Assembly: GCA_036874045.1 (NCBI GenBank)
Contig: JAZBRI010000003.1
Coordinates: 694,501-758,500, forward strand
Direction: 5' to 3'
Origin: Cymodocea nodosa
Taxonomy: Eukaryota; Streptophyta; Magnoliopsida; Alismatales; Cymodoceaceae
Length of the DNA stretch: 64,000 nt
Shown here: positions 24,500 through 36,400 of the stretch, piece after piece
Numbering within the stretch: position 1 is the first letter of the stretch
Layout of the letters: each line of letters begins with the position of its first letter
Translations under genes and position numbers: made by a program
The notes under the pieces: model-generated
What the model saw: only the letters and a program-made list of their open reading frames with translations
The model's database searches: none
What the model was told of the DNA's origin: nothing

Positions 24500-27400
24500 T
24501 TACCTGACCCTGGCCGAGATCTTTCAAATCAAACATCAAGAAAGCTACTATTGATTAAGAAATCATCATCACTCGGTAATAGCTTGGGCTTTCCACTCAT
24601 GAGATATTATTCTTCAACCAGTCTCACCTTTTGACTTGTAGCGTGATCGTACCATTGTTATCACTAAAACTTAGGCTGTGATTGGTTCATGTTAATATTT
24701 TTAGATAAATATTATCCAAAAATATGGATGAGTGATCAACGAACGTTTTCCTGCAATACCGATTGGCTTAAGTATCCATAGAGATCTGGACCATTTCATC
24801 TTATTATGATTTCTAAATCTACCAAGACCCGATCGGATACCTTTCCATAAACTTTCAGTCACAATATATACCATCCTTAAAACGTATTTTTATATATATT
24901 TGTAATATGTAGACAGACAATTGCCGAATGTTCGTAGCTACGTGGAGAAGTCCTTTTCCTTTTCGTTACCTTTATATAAAAGACATCTCTTTGTATAATA
25001 GTTGCCGTGAACAATCCAAAAAGCTTTTTTTTTTTTAAAAAAAAAACTTCGAAAATGTGATGCCATGTCGTTATCTTCAACTAACTTATACACGTATTTG
25101 GAAAAGAAAAGAAAAAAAAATCCATATACGTTAATAGTTTTTCTTCGACGCGTGCGTGACGCGCGTACCTGGTTTGTGTTTTCCCGTGGCATGTACGTCA
25201 TTCGCTTCAGTGACTGGTTTTCAGAAAACCATCGCTTTTTCTTCGCTACGAAAATTATTGATAATTTAGACGAAAATGACGTGACGCAGCGAGAGGGGGA
25301 TTATAAGAATTTAACCTATAATTGAGGTTTGTGAAATTGGCATTGGGTTTAGTGTCATTTTAAGATAGAGGTGCTTGTGTATTTTTTGTAAATATTTTTT
25401 ATCAAAAATTAAATTTAATCTTTTTATAATTTGATGGAAATAAAATGTAAACCTAAATACTTTTTTAAATCATTTTCATTAGAACCTCTATAGCTTATAT
25501 CTAGAGAGATTTTAAGAGTTTTTGTTAGATTTAATCATTATGATAAGTTTTTTTTTGTTAATTAGTCTAAAATTAGTATTATTATTGTTAATGATGTATT
25601 TTATTATTAATATTTGTTACATAAGATTATTGATGAATTATATATAAATATCTAATTATATCATATTAATTGATTAATATAATTAATTACATTTTTACCA
25701 ATTGCTTTGATTTATTAATTAAATACTTAATAATGATAATTATATCACATTATTATCATAAATAAATATAAAATTTAATTCTCTTATGTGCACATTTATA
25801 ATTTTCATTAAATTTGTACAAATATTTGAATTTTAAATTTTATTTTTATAAAATTTTAATTCTATCAATTTTTAAATTACGTCTGAACAAATTTCAAGTA
25901 CACAAATAAATCTTTAGATTATGACTTATCCTAAGAAAGTAAAAACTTTACTTTATTTTTTATTTCTCATAAATTTTTATATATCTTTAACTTTCTTTAC
26001 GGTGGAGAAGATCATGATGAAAAATAAATGGCATGTCATTGAAATATACATAAATACCACATTTGACTTTTATTTAGCGTGAGTTCTTTTCACATTTGAC
26101 TTTCTTTTTCATTAATGAATATCTTTTCGTTATTTTCTAAATATTTTTTCAATATTTTCTTGGTCCAACTACGGGCCACCCCAAGAGCTTATCAATTCTG
26201 GATGACGAGGTCCGTACGGTGAGGGCATTATCGTCACTTCGCTGGATTGGTTACTTGTAAAAAATCATCGTCAGCTCGACCACTCATCGATCGCCGCGCC
26301 ACTTCTTCGCAGCGGGCGTATGGTTCTTCGACACGTGGTCTGGGCGCTTTGGTTAATAATAAAGTTATCTGATTATATCAAGCGAGGTTTTCGGCTGACC
26401 CTGGTTCTTCCATTTTTATTTAAGTAAATGGGTAAAAAGAAAAAATGATACCATCGTCCAAAAAATAAAGGCATCGATTGATGCATGATGTGCCGTGCTA
26501 TTATACCTTTTTTTTCTAAATCAATAATCGATGACGAAGCTTATCCGTTCCTTCGTCGTTTCCCTGTTAGATTTTTTTTTTAAAATTTTTTATTTGCGGT
26601 CGGTGACTCTTTTACGTAACTGGGATTTAAAAAAAAAAAACAAAACAACCGACGATGAAGCTAATCAACACGAAAATATGTGAGGTGACCGAATATTATA
26701 GAATAATAGAATCACCAAAACGTACGGTACCAGCCATTATTCTGTTAATCTTTTATGTTCGAAAATGAAAATAACCGTATAATTAGTTATTTCATATCAT
26801 AATATATTCTGTGTTGAATTTTCCTATTAACGTAAATTACTAATAATAACTGAAGTAAAGCTATTACTTGGGTTACTATTCACGTAGTTCGTTTTTGAGG
26901 TTACTGAGAAATAACTTTTATTTTAAGTTATCCTCGAATTTACTTTTTTATCTTTTCATTTTCTAATATTCACTCTTCTGTTAATAACAAAATCTTTTTC
27001 TATGTTATTGTTAAATTTCACTAAGAAATTCTACGTTAGGAAAAATTCACTTATTTTAAAAATAGACAGAATTGTACTATTTAATATTTTTACCCTTATA
27101 TAAAACATGAAATGACGTGATCTTCTCTAATTTAGCAAATTAATTTTAAGTTGTAAGTATAAAAATGAGAAAAACATATTCAAATTAGACATGGGAAGAA
27201 CAAAATCATCGACAACGATAAAACAGTATCATAAATGGTACATAACTAATCAAACATCGGTCAAGTTATATTTAAAAAAATAATTTTGTAAATGTACAAA
27301 TAATAACATTCTATCAAATAAATGTCATTATTAAACGTTAATTATTTTTTACTAAAATTGCATTCCTAAGATAGAACTACAACACCACTCTAATTTAAAA

Positions 27401-29250
27401 TTACTTTCTAAAACTGGAACAACAGCAACCTTTGTACTTTTAGTTAAACTTTGGATGATTGATTAAAATTTAGCATAAAAGTATTGAATCATATAGCTGC
27501 GTCCCTCTAGTTATAAAATTGAATCGATTACTTTCGCGAAATTATATATTTCTAATTGAAAGTTTTCTGAACGCCCAAGAAAGCCATTAAAAACGAGTTG
27601 ATTTTTGCGAGTAGTATATTTTGAACACAATACAACGAGAGTGAAACAAATGGCTGCCTAAGATCAATATAATATATTTTTAATGATGACATCTTTGTCC
27701 AGGTTTAAATTAAAAGTCCTTTTTTTTTTCTAATGATGAAATAGTTGCTCGTCATTTTTTGTATCTGTGTTAATAAAAATGGGAAAGATAATTTTTCTTT
27801 GTTTCCTTCGATACCAAGGAAAACGTTTCTTGTCGATGTGTTTTGCATCTCACCAATTTAGAAACAACGTGAAATGATATAAACTTATAATATAATAAAT
27901 AATATATAATTATAATAAATTAAAAATTAAAATAAATAATAAATATTAACGTGATATCAAGGATTATAATAATAAATAAATAACAACATATTATAATTAT
28001 AATAGATTAAAATAAAAAAAATAACAATTGAATAATGATACTAGATTATAATACATTAAAATATAATAACATCAATGTTATAATAATAAATAATACATTA
28101 ATATATTCAGCAACTTAATAATATGTTAAGTAAGTAACATTAATTCTAACACAACTTAACAATATTAAATAATACATTAACATGTTATTTTTGAAAAATT
28201 TTAGATTATAATGAATAATATTATAAATATATTAATTACAAATATAAATTTATTTGTATAAATATATGTTAAATTACTATGTACAAATTTTATAAATTTA
28301 TTTGTATAAATTACTATGTTAAATTTATTTGTACAAATATTTATTATAAATATATTATTATTTGTATATTATTTAATAGTATAAATTTATGTTAATTACA
28401 AATATGTTATTTCACATGTTACATCTATATTTAATGAAATGTTAATATATACTATAATATTTAAATTATTACTTTTCAAATATAATATTTTTAATTTTTT
28501 TTAAAATTATTAATTCCTTAATTTCCTATCATTTTTATTAAGTTAGTAGTAATTTTTGTCAATTTATTATTTAATATTTTAATAATTATTAAATAATACA
28601 TTTACTATAACTTTACAAACATCTCATTTTTTATTTTTCAATCATTTCCTTTGGTACATAAATAACTTTATATTTATTATTATATCTTATTATATATTCT
28701 CATTTTCATTTATTACTATTTCTAGTAATTTCATTTTCCAACGGAAAATATACATAAACGGGGTCCATTGTTGAATTCCAAACGTTGATTTTTAAGTAAA
28801 AATATAATTCAAAATTAATACATGCATTAATTAATTTATATAGTTATTTTTTTTATCGATAAAAAGTTTGACACCAGGAGAAGACTTTTTGAATGGACTC
28901 CGTGGAAATGTTCTAACCTTTTTAAATAATATACTACTATGCGGATATATTTTGTAAGCGTCTTAATTAAATGAACCTCTTAATATATGAACAGTATATT
29001 GTGAGTATTGTTAATTAAGTGCTAAAGTGGTAAAATAGGACGTCCGATTTTCTCTGAGTATAGAAAATACTGACAAAAATTTTGATTTTCATGTTCTCGG
29101 AAGATATGATACAATGAATTTTCTGTAAAGTCAATTACGTAAAAGATATTTGACTAAAATTTTAGAATTTCGGAATCTCGGCTAAACATACGTTGGAATC
29201 ACGCACAACTGATTGGCTGGACGGGAATGAAGAATGTCTGCTGTGGCCGT
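24500..29250. other. AT-rich intergenic desert
   Basis: No recognisable protein frame occurs in nearly 4.8 kb. Stretches such as 27.85-28.75 kb are almost wholly A and T with TAATAA and TATAAA words. One islet of higher GC at about 26160-26400 includes GACACGTGGTC, a G-box/ABRE-like core near 26330, but no coding frame. The last 100 bases before 29250 are probably promoter of the next gene. Confidence 0.5.
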
Positions 29251-29637
29251 CATCCCAAGGGAGTGAAGAAATACCAGGAGCTTAGGGTTTTCCTTTCTTC
29301 CCACCTCCTCTCACAGATTGGTGCAGCAAACCACCACTCTCTTTCTACACCACTGGTATGCTTCATTGCTGGGAAAAGGGGAGAATAGGGGGCAAGCACA
29401 CAGTGTGTGTGGGAGGTAGCAGCCAACAGCCGGCAACCAGCAGCCTTTTTATTGCCTTCTTGGGTTCCACCTTCCTATCTCGATTCCCTGTAATATCTGG
29501 GAGGAACCCAAGTAGCCATTGTTGCTTCTTCTACATCCAACATCTCTCTTTCTCTCTTTGTGATCCCTTCTCTCTTCTTCTCTGCTTTCTCTGTTTTTTC
29601 TGCGAACTACTAGTGGTGTGGATTGAGGACTCAGTGG

Positions 29638-31612
29638 ATGGCGGAGTTAGCTGACAGTAAGTTCTGGCTGCCGTTGGAGTTCTTGGAAGATGACATGTTA
29701 GTGGAGGAGCAGGACGAGGAGGAGAAGAATAAAAAGAAGAAGAAGAACCACAAGATGGAGAGTGATGGAGAAGGAGTGCAGTTTCCTAGCGAGTTTCCTT
29801 ACTTCTACGAATCGAACCAGGGCTCTCCGGTGGAGCCCGTGGCCGACATGGAGAGCACCGACGATGAAGAGCAACGGCAGCACGTTGCCGATCTCCGTCA
29901 CCAGACGGGTCGGACCTTGTTGTGCTCTGCTTTCGCCGCCTGCGATCAAAAGGTCCGTCCGTCTTTTTTTTTTGGGTTTCCTCAATCCAAATGATCAAAA
30001 CCATGCTTTCTTCCGTTGCTAAGTTGGGCTGTGATGTTGTCGGCTTTCGACAGGCGAGTATGGCCGGTTCGCTACAGTCGATTCTCCCGATGAGAAGGAT
30101 GTCGATTTCGAGCCAAGGGAGATCCGACGGGTCGTGTCAGGTCTCGTCCCTGCTTTCTCCACTGGAGCTCCAGAGTAACCATAACTGGGGTCTGCTCCAC
30201 GATGCAGCTGGACAAGTTGATAGACTAAAACGCCAGGAGGAGACAGGTGAAAATGGGAGTTACTCTACTCGCAGACTCTTGGGTCCTCCAAAAGGAACTA
30301 CCGCCGCTGCCGCCGTCGTCGCTGCCGCCTCCACCACTGGGTATCACTCCAAGCCGGTGATTCCCCGACACCAATTACAGGTGACTCATGTAAGAATCAT
30401 CAGTTGCAGGTCCCTTACCATGGCGTTAATTTTAATTTCATTTCCATTTCTAACTAGTATATTATTTTCCCTTCTTCAGTTTAAGGAGTTGAAACAGCAG
30501 CAACTACCGAAGCAGCGGCAGCAGTGCTCAGCTGGTTGGGTAAGGCAAGTAAAGGGAAGAAGATGGCCTGGATTTGGGCAAGGGATAGCCACTGATCGGC
30601 CGTGGTATTCTCAGCAGCAGTTCCAGATGGGTTCCGGTATGACGGCTGTTTTTCTTGGAGGTGGGGCAAAGGAATCTGGAACTGGAGTGTTCTTGCCCAG
30701 GACAGTTGGTGGTGGCCCCTCTGAGATGAGAAGAAAACCAGGTGTGCCATGATTTCCATGGTTTACAACCGTGCCGCACTCGTCCCTCTAGAGCCCTTTG
30801 GTCTGTTGTTTTGGCTCTGTCTGTTCACTGTTCGTCTTTGTTCTTGTCTTTGATGTAGCATGCTCTACTGTTCTGCTTCCTGCAAGAGTTGTGCAGGCCC
30901 TCAATCTTGACTTGGATGAAATTGGAACGCATCTCTCCCATCCCGGTGGACTTGTGTCGGATTACGGTGAGTAATTGTTCAACATCACATATTTCTTCTC
31001 TTCCACAAAAGTCGTTCCTTCCACCTCGTTGTTTTTCCTTTTACTTCTGCCATATTTGTTCCATTAATCTATTGTTTAAGTTTATTTTTGTTTACTTTTC
31101 CTCCCCTCTAATATATTCCTGCAGTAAGTCTTCTTGGCATTGCCTTGGTTAGTCTGTTCTGTCCTGGTTTTTTTGCTCTTGTTTTGCTTCACCAACATCC
31201 CATACTAACATTTCCCTTCTATTTGCAATGTTATCAGTGCTTGGTTTGATTCCCTTCATGGTTGTGTTTTATCTTCATTTCTGTTTGTGCATTTGCCCTT
31301 TTCTTTTGTTGTGGTTATACTTCCAGTTTCCATGATTTCATGGTTCTTTCTGTTCAGTTTTCTTTTTCTTTTTGTCCTGCAATGTTTCTGCAATGCCCGC
31401 CCTGTTTGTCACATGTGATTTGAGCTTTTGCCAGTTCTTGTGTTGATGACATACATACACACACTCTTTATTGCTGGGTTCATGCTGTAGATGGTACCAC
31501 CAGATCTAGAAGCACTGCAATGGTCCTGCAGAAGAGACAGCAAAGACAACAGATTCTTAGATCACGGCAAGCTATTACAGAGAGCAGGCTTCCACCTGAT
31601 TGGACCTACTAA
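29638..31612 (+). CDS. Uncharacterised plant protein of 377 residues
   Basis: Five exons (29638-29952, 30054-30380, 30480-30741, 30859-30966, 31491-31612) join in phase with GT-AG borders. The start is the ATG giving MAELADSKFWLPLEFL; the frame runs open a little further upstream, but that start does not look like a family start. The N-terminus is acidic then Lys-rich (residues 18-42). TLLCSAFAACDQK ends exon 1. Then come GLLHDAAGQVDRLK, a Gln-rich stretch, and GTGVFLPRTVGG before CSTVLLPARVVQALNLDLDEIG. A basic Gln/Arg helix and LPPDWTY end the chain. From memory the GVFLPR and LLPARVVQALNLN blocks with the DWTY end recur in a plant-only family of unknown function. The Lys-rich run could be a nuclear localisation signal. 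No catalytic motif or membrane segment is visible. Confidence 0.87.
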
Positions 31613-33402
31613 CCATGCCATTGTAATAATCCCTCCATGTTGTAGAAGCTGTAGGTACCAAGTATAGCATTAGTCTGTGCTGTGATGCTGTTGAAGCAAG
31701 TGGAAGGGAGGAAAACAAGAAGAAGAAGAACCCAGTTGTTGATGAAAAGCAGGAAGAAATTATATATTGATTTTCGGTACAGGAATTAAATTATATATTG
31801 ATTTTGGATTGGTAAATAATGGTGTCATTGTAAAGAATGACAGGTTTCATTCTCTGGGATCAGTGGCAATGGGAAGAAACAATAAAAATGTAAAATTTGA
31901 ATGAGAAGCAGGTGGCTTCTTATCCTGTACATTTGTGAAGAAGTTATCAAAACGCTTGCTCTTTTTTTCTTCTTTTTGGAATGAAGGTGCTCAATGCTTG
32001 AATGTTTTTTAATTTTTCTGGTTGGCACATCACTTCAATGTGTTGGCCACTCGCATTTCTAATGTTACCTTGTATATATATATATTTCTCATAAACACCT
32101 GTTTCAATTTAATACAGTAAAAAAACGAAAGGAAGGTATAAACAATAACATTTGTAGTTCAGATGGTAACAAAATTCACAACATTTCTTCCTAGAAATTT
32201 TTTTTAATAGCAATATTTTCTACCATACATACTATGAACTAATAAACATCACTTTGAATGAAGACACCAAACAATCATATGAAACTCTATTCCCATCCAA
32301 TCATGGGGTGGAGTATTGACGACGTTCGGTGTGCCAGCTGTGATTGACAAAATAAGTATTTATGGGAAAATAAGAACCATTTGTTTTCTTCTAGCAATTA
32401 ATTTTTATTTTTATTTTTGTAAGAGTGCTGGTCTTACCTATTTTAGAGAATTCTTATCATCATGTATGGCTTTCAAGTTGAATATAAAGTTATACCAAGT
32501 CTATTGAAGAAAAAGCATATGATAAAATTCTGCAAGCGAATTACAAGTTTATAACATACATATACACACATGTATAGTGCAACATTATATACTATTTTAT
32601 AACGTTGTATATATATAATTTTTTATTTTTGTGCTTAAACTAGTTCCACCCACCCCTTGAACATGAGAGGATGAAAGTAATCACAGATTTTATAACTAGT
32701 AAACTAGACGACTATAAATGCCTGGTAAATGTTTGACTCTAATCAAATAAATGTTTGGTCCATGACGTAAATGTCTTAAAAGTCAACACTTTTTTGCTTA
32801 AAGTTTAGTAATTGATTTTTAGTTAAGAATATGATAATGAATATAACTTAAATTAATATAAAATTTAATATATAGTAGAATATAACATTGATTAACTAGT
32901 TATATAATTATTTTTAATTAAATTTAAAAATATTAATAAAAAGAGGGACGCCCTGTGGTTACGAAGCGTCACCCGGATTCATACATCCAGGTCACCTACA
33001 GGAAATTTTTTTTTTTAATATTTATTAGATAAAAAAATTTACCACGCATTTATAATCATCCGATGATAATATTTATCCACGACAATATATAAGAACTTCT
33101 GATAAAAAAAATCAACCGATCCGTTTGCCCATATTGGAACGGGTCGGATGGACCGACGTCCCCGTAGTCGGGTTCAGGTTTCTCCGATTGGATCCGTTTG
33201 TTTAACGGTCCGTTTTTAAAGCGGATTTTCGAAAATGGGTCGGGTAAGACCCGATCCCATTTGATATCTCTTGAGATAATGTTCAGTAAGTTTTGCGGCG
33301 ATGGCTGCGCTTCCTCTGTGGTAGCCGGTAGGTGACTAACACTCAACAGTCGGGAACTTGCCGAATTAGGGCTAGCATTTTACCTCTTCTCGTCGACCAA
33401 AC
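31613..33402. other. 3' end of the preceding gene and promoter region of PAS1
   Basis: About 300 bases after the stop codon look like 3' untranslated region. The centre is AT-rich without a gene. From about 33100 composition becomes more balanced, with GGGTCGGGTAAGACCCGATCCC near 33237-33258 containing a short inverted repeat (GGGTC/GACCC). This is the likely promoter and leader of PAS1; no TATA box could be assigned with confidence. Confidence 0.4.
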
Positions 33403-36400
33403 ATGGCAATCGACGATGGGGAACAGGAGCATTTGGCACCCACGAGTAAGAAGCAAGCCGAGAAGGAGGAGAGTGAGAAGGAGAAAAGGTACAGTAGCAA
33501 TACCGCATTCTCTTCTTACTTTTTTGTCTGCCGTGTCTGAGTCCTTTTTTTTTCATAAGATCTCGGTCTAATGTTAGATTATTTGATGGAAAGACGTGTG
33601 GTTGCAAATGGACTAACGAAAAGGTTACGGGATTATGTGCTCCTGAAGAAAAAAAAAGCAATCAATTGTTGAAATTTGAAGTCTAACTGAGACTTGCATC
33701 ACTCAAACGTGTTTATATTTGGACTTTCAGTCTCTAAAATATGATTTTAAGTGGAGCTCTTAAATCTGCTTGGGTAAACGATTTTTAAATGTTATGTTAG
33801 TCTGGTCTGATAAAGCGTGCTCAATTTGCATTAGATGTTGTAATTTTCTTTGTGTCGTTGCCACTCAGGAAAAAGAAGATCACTCGTGGAAGTCTGATGA
33901 AGGCGATCTTGAGGCCAGGGGATGACACTGCAAATCCCAAAGATGGTGATCAGGTTCTCATTTTCAGTGTCCAGAATGTTGGTTTCTTAAGTTTGCAACC
34001 TTCAGAGTCATTGACTTGATAAGGACCTTTAAAAACATCTTTTTGTAAAATTTGTACGTGGTTCATTCACAAATTTGTGAATCCTACTTAACCATTCAGC
34101 TGTTAATAACCTTCCATTTTGAAAACACTTGATTGATTTGGCCATTAGTTTTTCATCGTATCATTTTGTAAAAAATGACAACATATACCTTATCTGGGTT
34201 CCAGATATAGTTCGGCGTTCTCATTTAGGAATGTCCATAAGGATGATAGCTTGCTTAAAATTTCTTTCCATCAAACTTCCTACTTACAGAAGCCATCAGG
34301 AAATATTCATGAATGCTCTTGATTTTGATTTTTTTTTCTCTGTGTAGGTTATGATTCACTCTACTGTAAGAACACTTGATGGAGTAATTGTTGAGTCTAC
34401 AAGATCAGAACATGGAGGTATTTTGTTTCATAAAAAATGGAATAGTCAATGAATCTAATACGGCAATTTTCTTTTTTTCAAGTATAAATCTCAGATTGTG
34501 GCATATCTTTCAAGAATGAAATTTAGAATCTCCATTTTCTTTTCTTGTATTTGTCATTTTATTCATGAAAAATCAACACAAATGTGTTATTCTCATTAAC
34601 TGGGGCTCCAAGTATTTGTTGTCTATGCCTAAAGCAAAAAATTATGTCAGTATTCAATTGCATCATGCATACAATAAAAGCTTTCTGTATTTTTCTTCCC
34701 GTTGCATTTTGGGCCAGTAATCTGGAGCTGTATTGTCTGGAATGGTCTTACTTGCAAATTGTATAAATTCATTGGATATCTTAATCAATAATTTGTACGT
34801 GAAATTATTCTGTGCTGTACCCTGCATTTTCGAAAAAAACCCCTGTTTTTTCACAACGTTCTGTATGGCATTATTTTCTTTCTAAAAATAGAGCCTTCTT
34901 TACTAATGAAAGATCATTCCTTCTGCTCTTGCAATTGTGAGACTTTATAGTACCTCTTCTTCTATTCCTTGGTAATTTTAATAGATGATTCAATAAATCT
35001 ATAGAGGATTTTGAAGTTTGATCTAAACTAGAAATTTGGTAGGAATGTTGGATGGAAGAGGCATAACAGTCATTGAAAATAATACTTGTTCTGATCATTC
35101 CTATAGGTTAGATCTACATTTAATCTGTTGAACAAGTCTTTCTAAAAAATTTGTTTGTCATTTTTTATGCATACTTTAGAAAGACTTGTTCGAAGCACTA
35201 CTATTGTAATTAATAAATATATCCAGTATGTTCTTAAATTTAATTACAAGTGTACTAGTTCAAGTGTAATTAGTGTGTAAGTATGAGTTTGTCATTCCTA
35301 TAAAGAGAAGCACCTTAGTTGGAAGTAGTTCCTAAGAAATCAGACATAATAGTCATTGAAAATAATAATAATGAATCAGTACCAACTAGAATCCAAATAG
35401 GATGGAGAGTTTGTATTGACTATAGAAGACTAAATGTAGTCACTAGGAATGATCATTTTTTATTACATTTTATAGATCAAATGCTAGAGAAATTAGTAGG
35501 ACATGAATATTACTGCTTCTTAGATAGATATTCTGGTTACAACCAAATCCTGATTGCACTTGAAGATAAAAAAAAAAAACCTTCACATGTCCGTTTGGAA
35601 CATTTGTCTTCAATCGTATGCCATTTGGGTTATGTAATGCATTCGCTACATTCCAAAGATGTATAATGAGTATATTCACAGATTACATGAAAATCTTGGG
35701 TGGATTCCGTGTTTTATTTTTGATCTATTTTTTGCTATGAAGTCAAGTTCAATTAATTTTTACCAAGGGCAATACATTTTTTTTCTTTTGGATATTGGGA
35801 TTAGATATTAAGAGTGCATAACAATGCATGTGGTGAAACAGGTAAGGGTGCTCCTATCAGGTACGTACTAGGAAAGAGCAAAATGCTGCTTGGCTTGGCT
35901 GAAGGCATTCCTACGATGATGAAAGGTGAAGTAGCCATGGTATAGTTTCTTTTACCTGCACCTCATTTAATATTTATTTGATGTTGAATTTTTCTTGGCT
36001 AATTGAGTTCCTTAAGGTATTTATATCCCATACATGTATTGTCTCCCTCATTTGGAGTTGTAAAATAATGACTCTTGATTGAGTTATTTTTGACTTTTTT
36101 AATAACATGGAAAGATAAAAATAGTTTTTCTAGTTGATAGGTTTATCTTAATTGTACTTTTTATGTGTATTAATGACCAGCCACTCATCATGAACATCAA
36201 AAATCTCTCACATGATATTCAAAGAAGTAATTGTGCTGATATATATGAATTATATGACCTTGATGCAGCCTTTCAAATGATATAAAGTTCATGGCCAAGG
36301 TAAGAATGGGAAGAATGGTTGTGATCCCCTGGAAGAAAGACCATTATTCTTCAACTTCTTTCTTTTTCAATGACCAATCATTTTTTAAATTCCAAGCATT

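Noticed and set aside
24670-24860. Possible MITE starting GGCTGTGATTGGTTCATG
   Set aside because: The opening resembles some MITE termini, but no inverted partner or target duplication was found.
35319-35666. Possible extra PAS1 exon
   Set aside because: The translation is retroelement reverse transcriptase, and PAS1 exons 3 and 4 join in phase without it.
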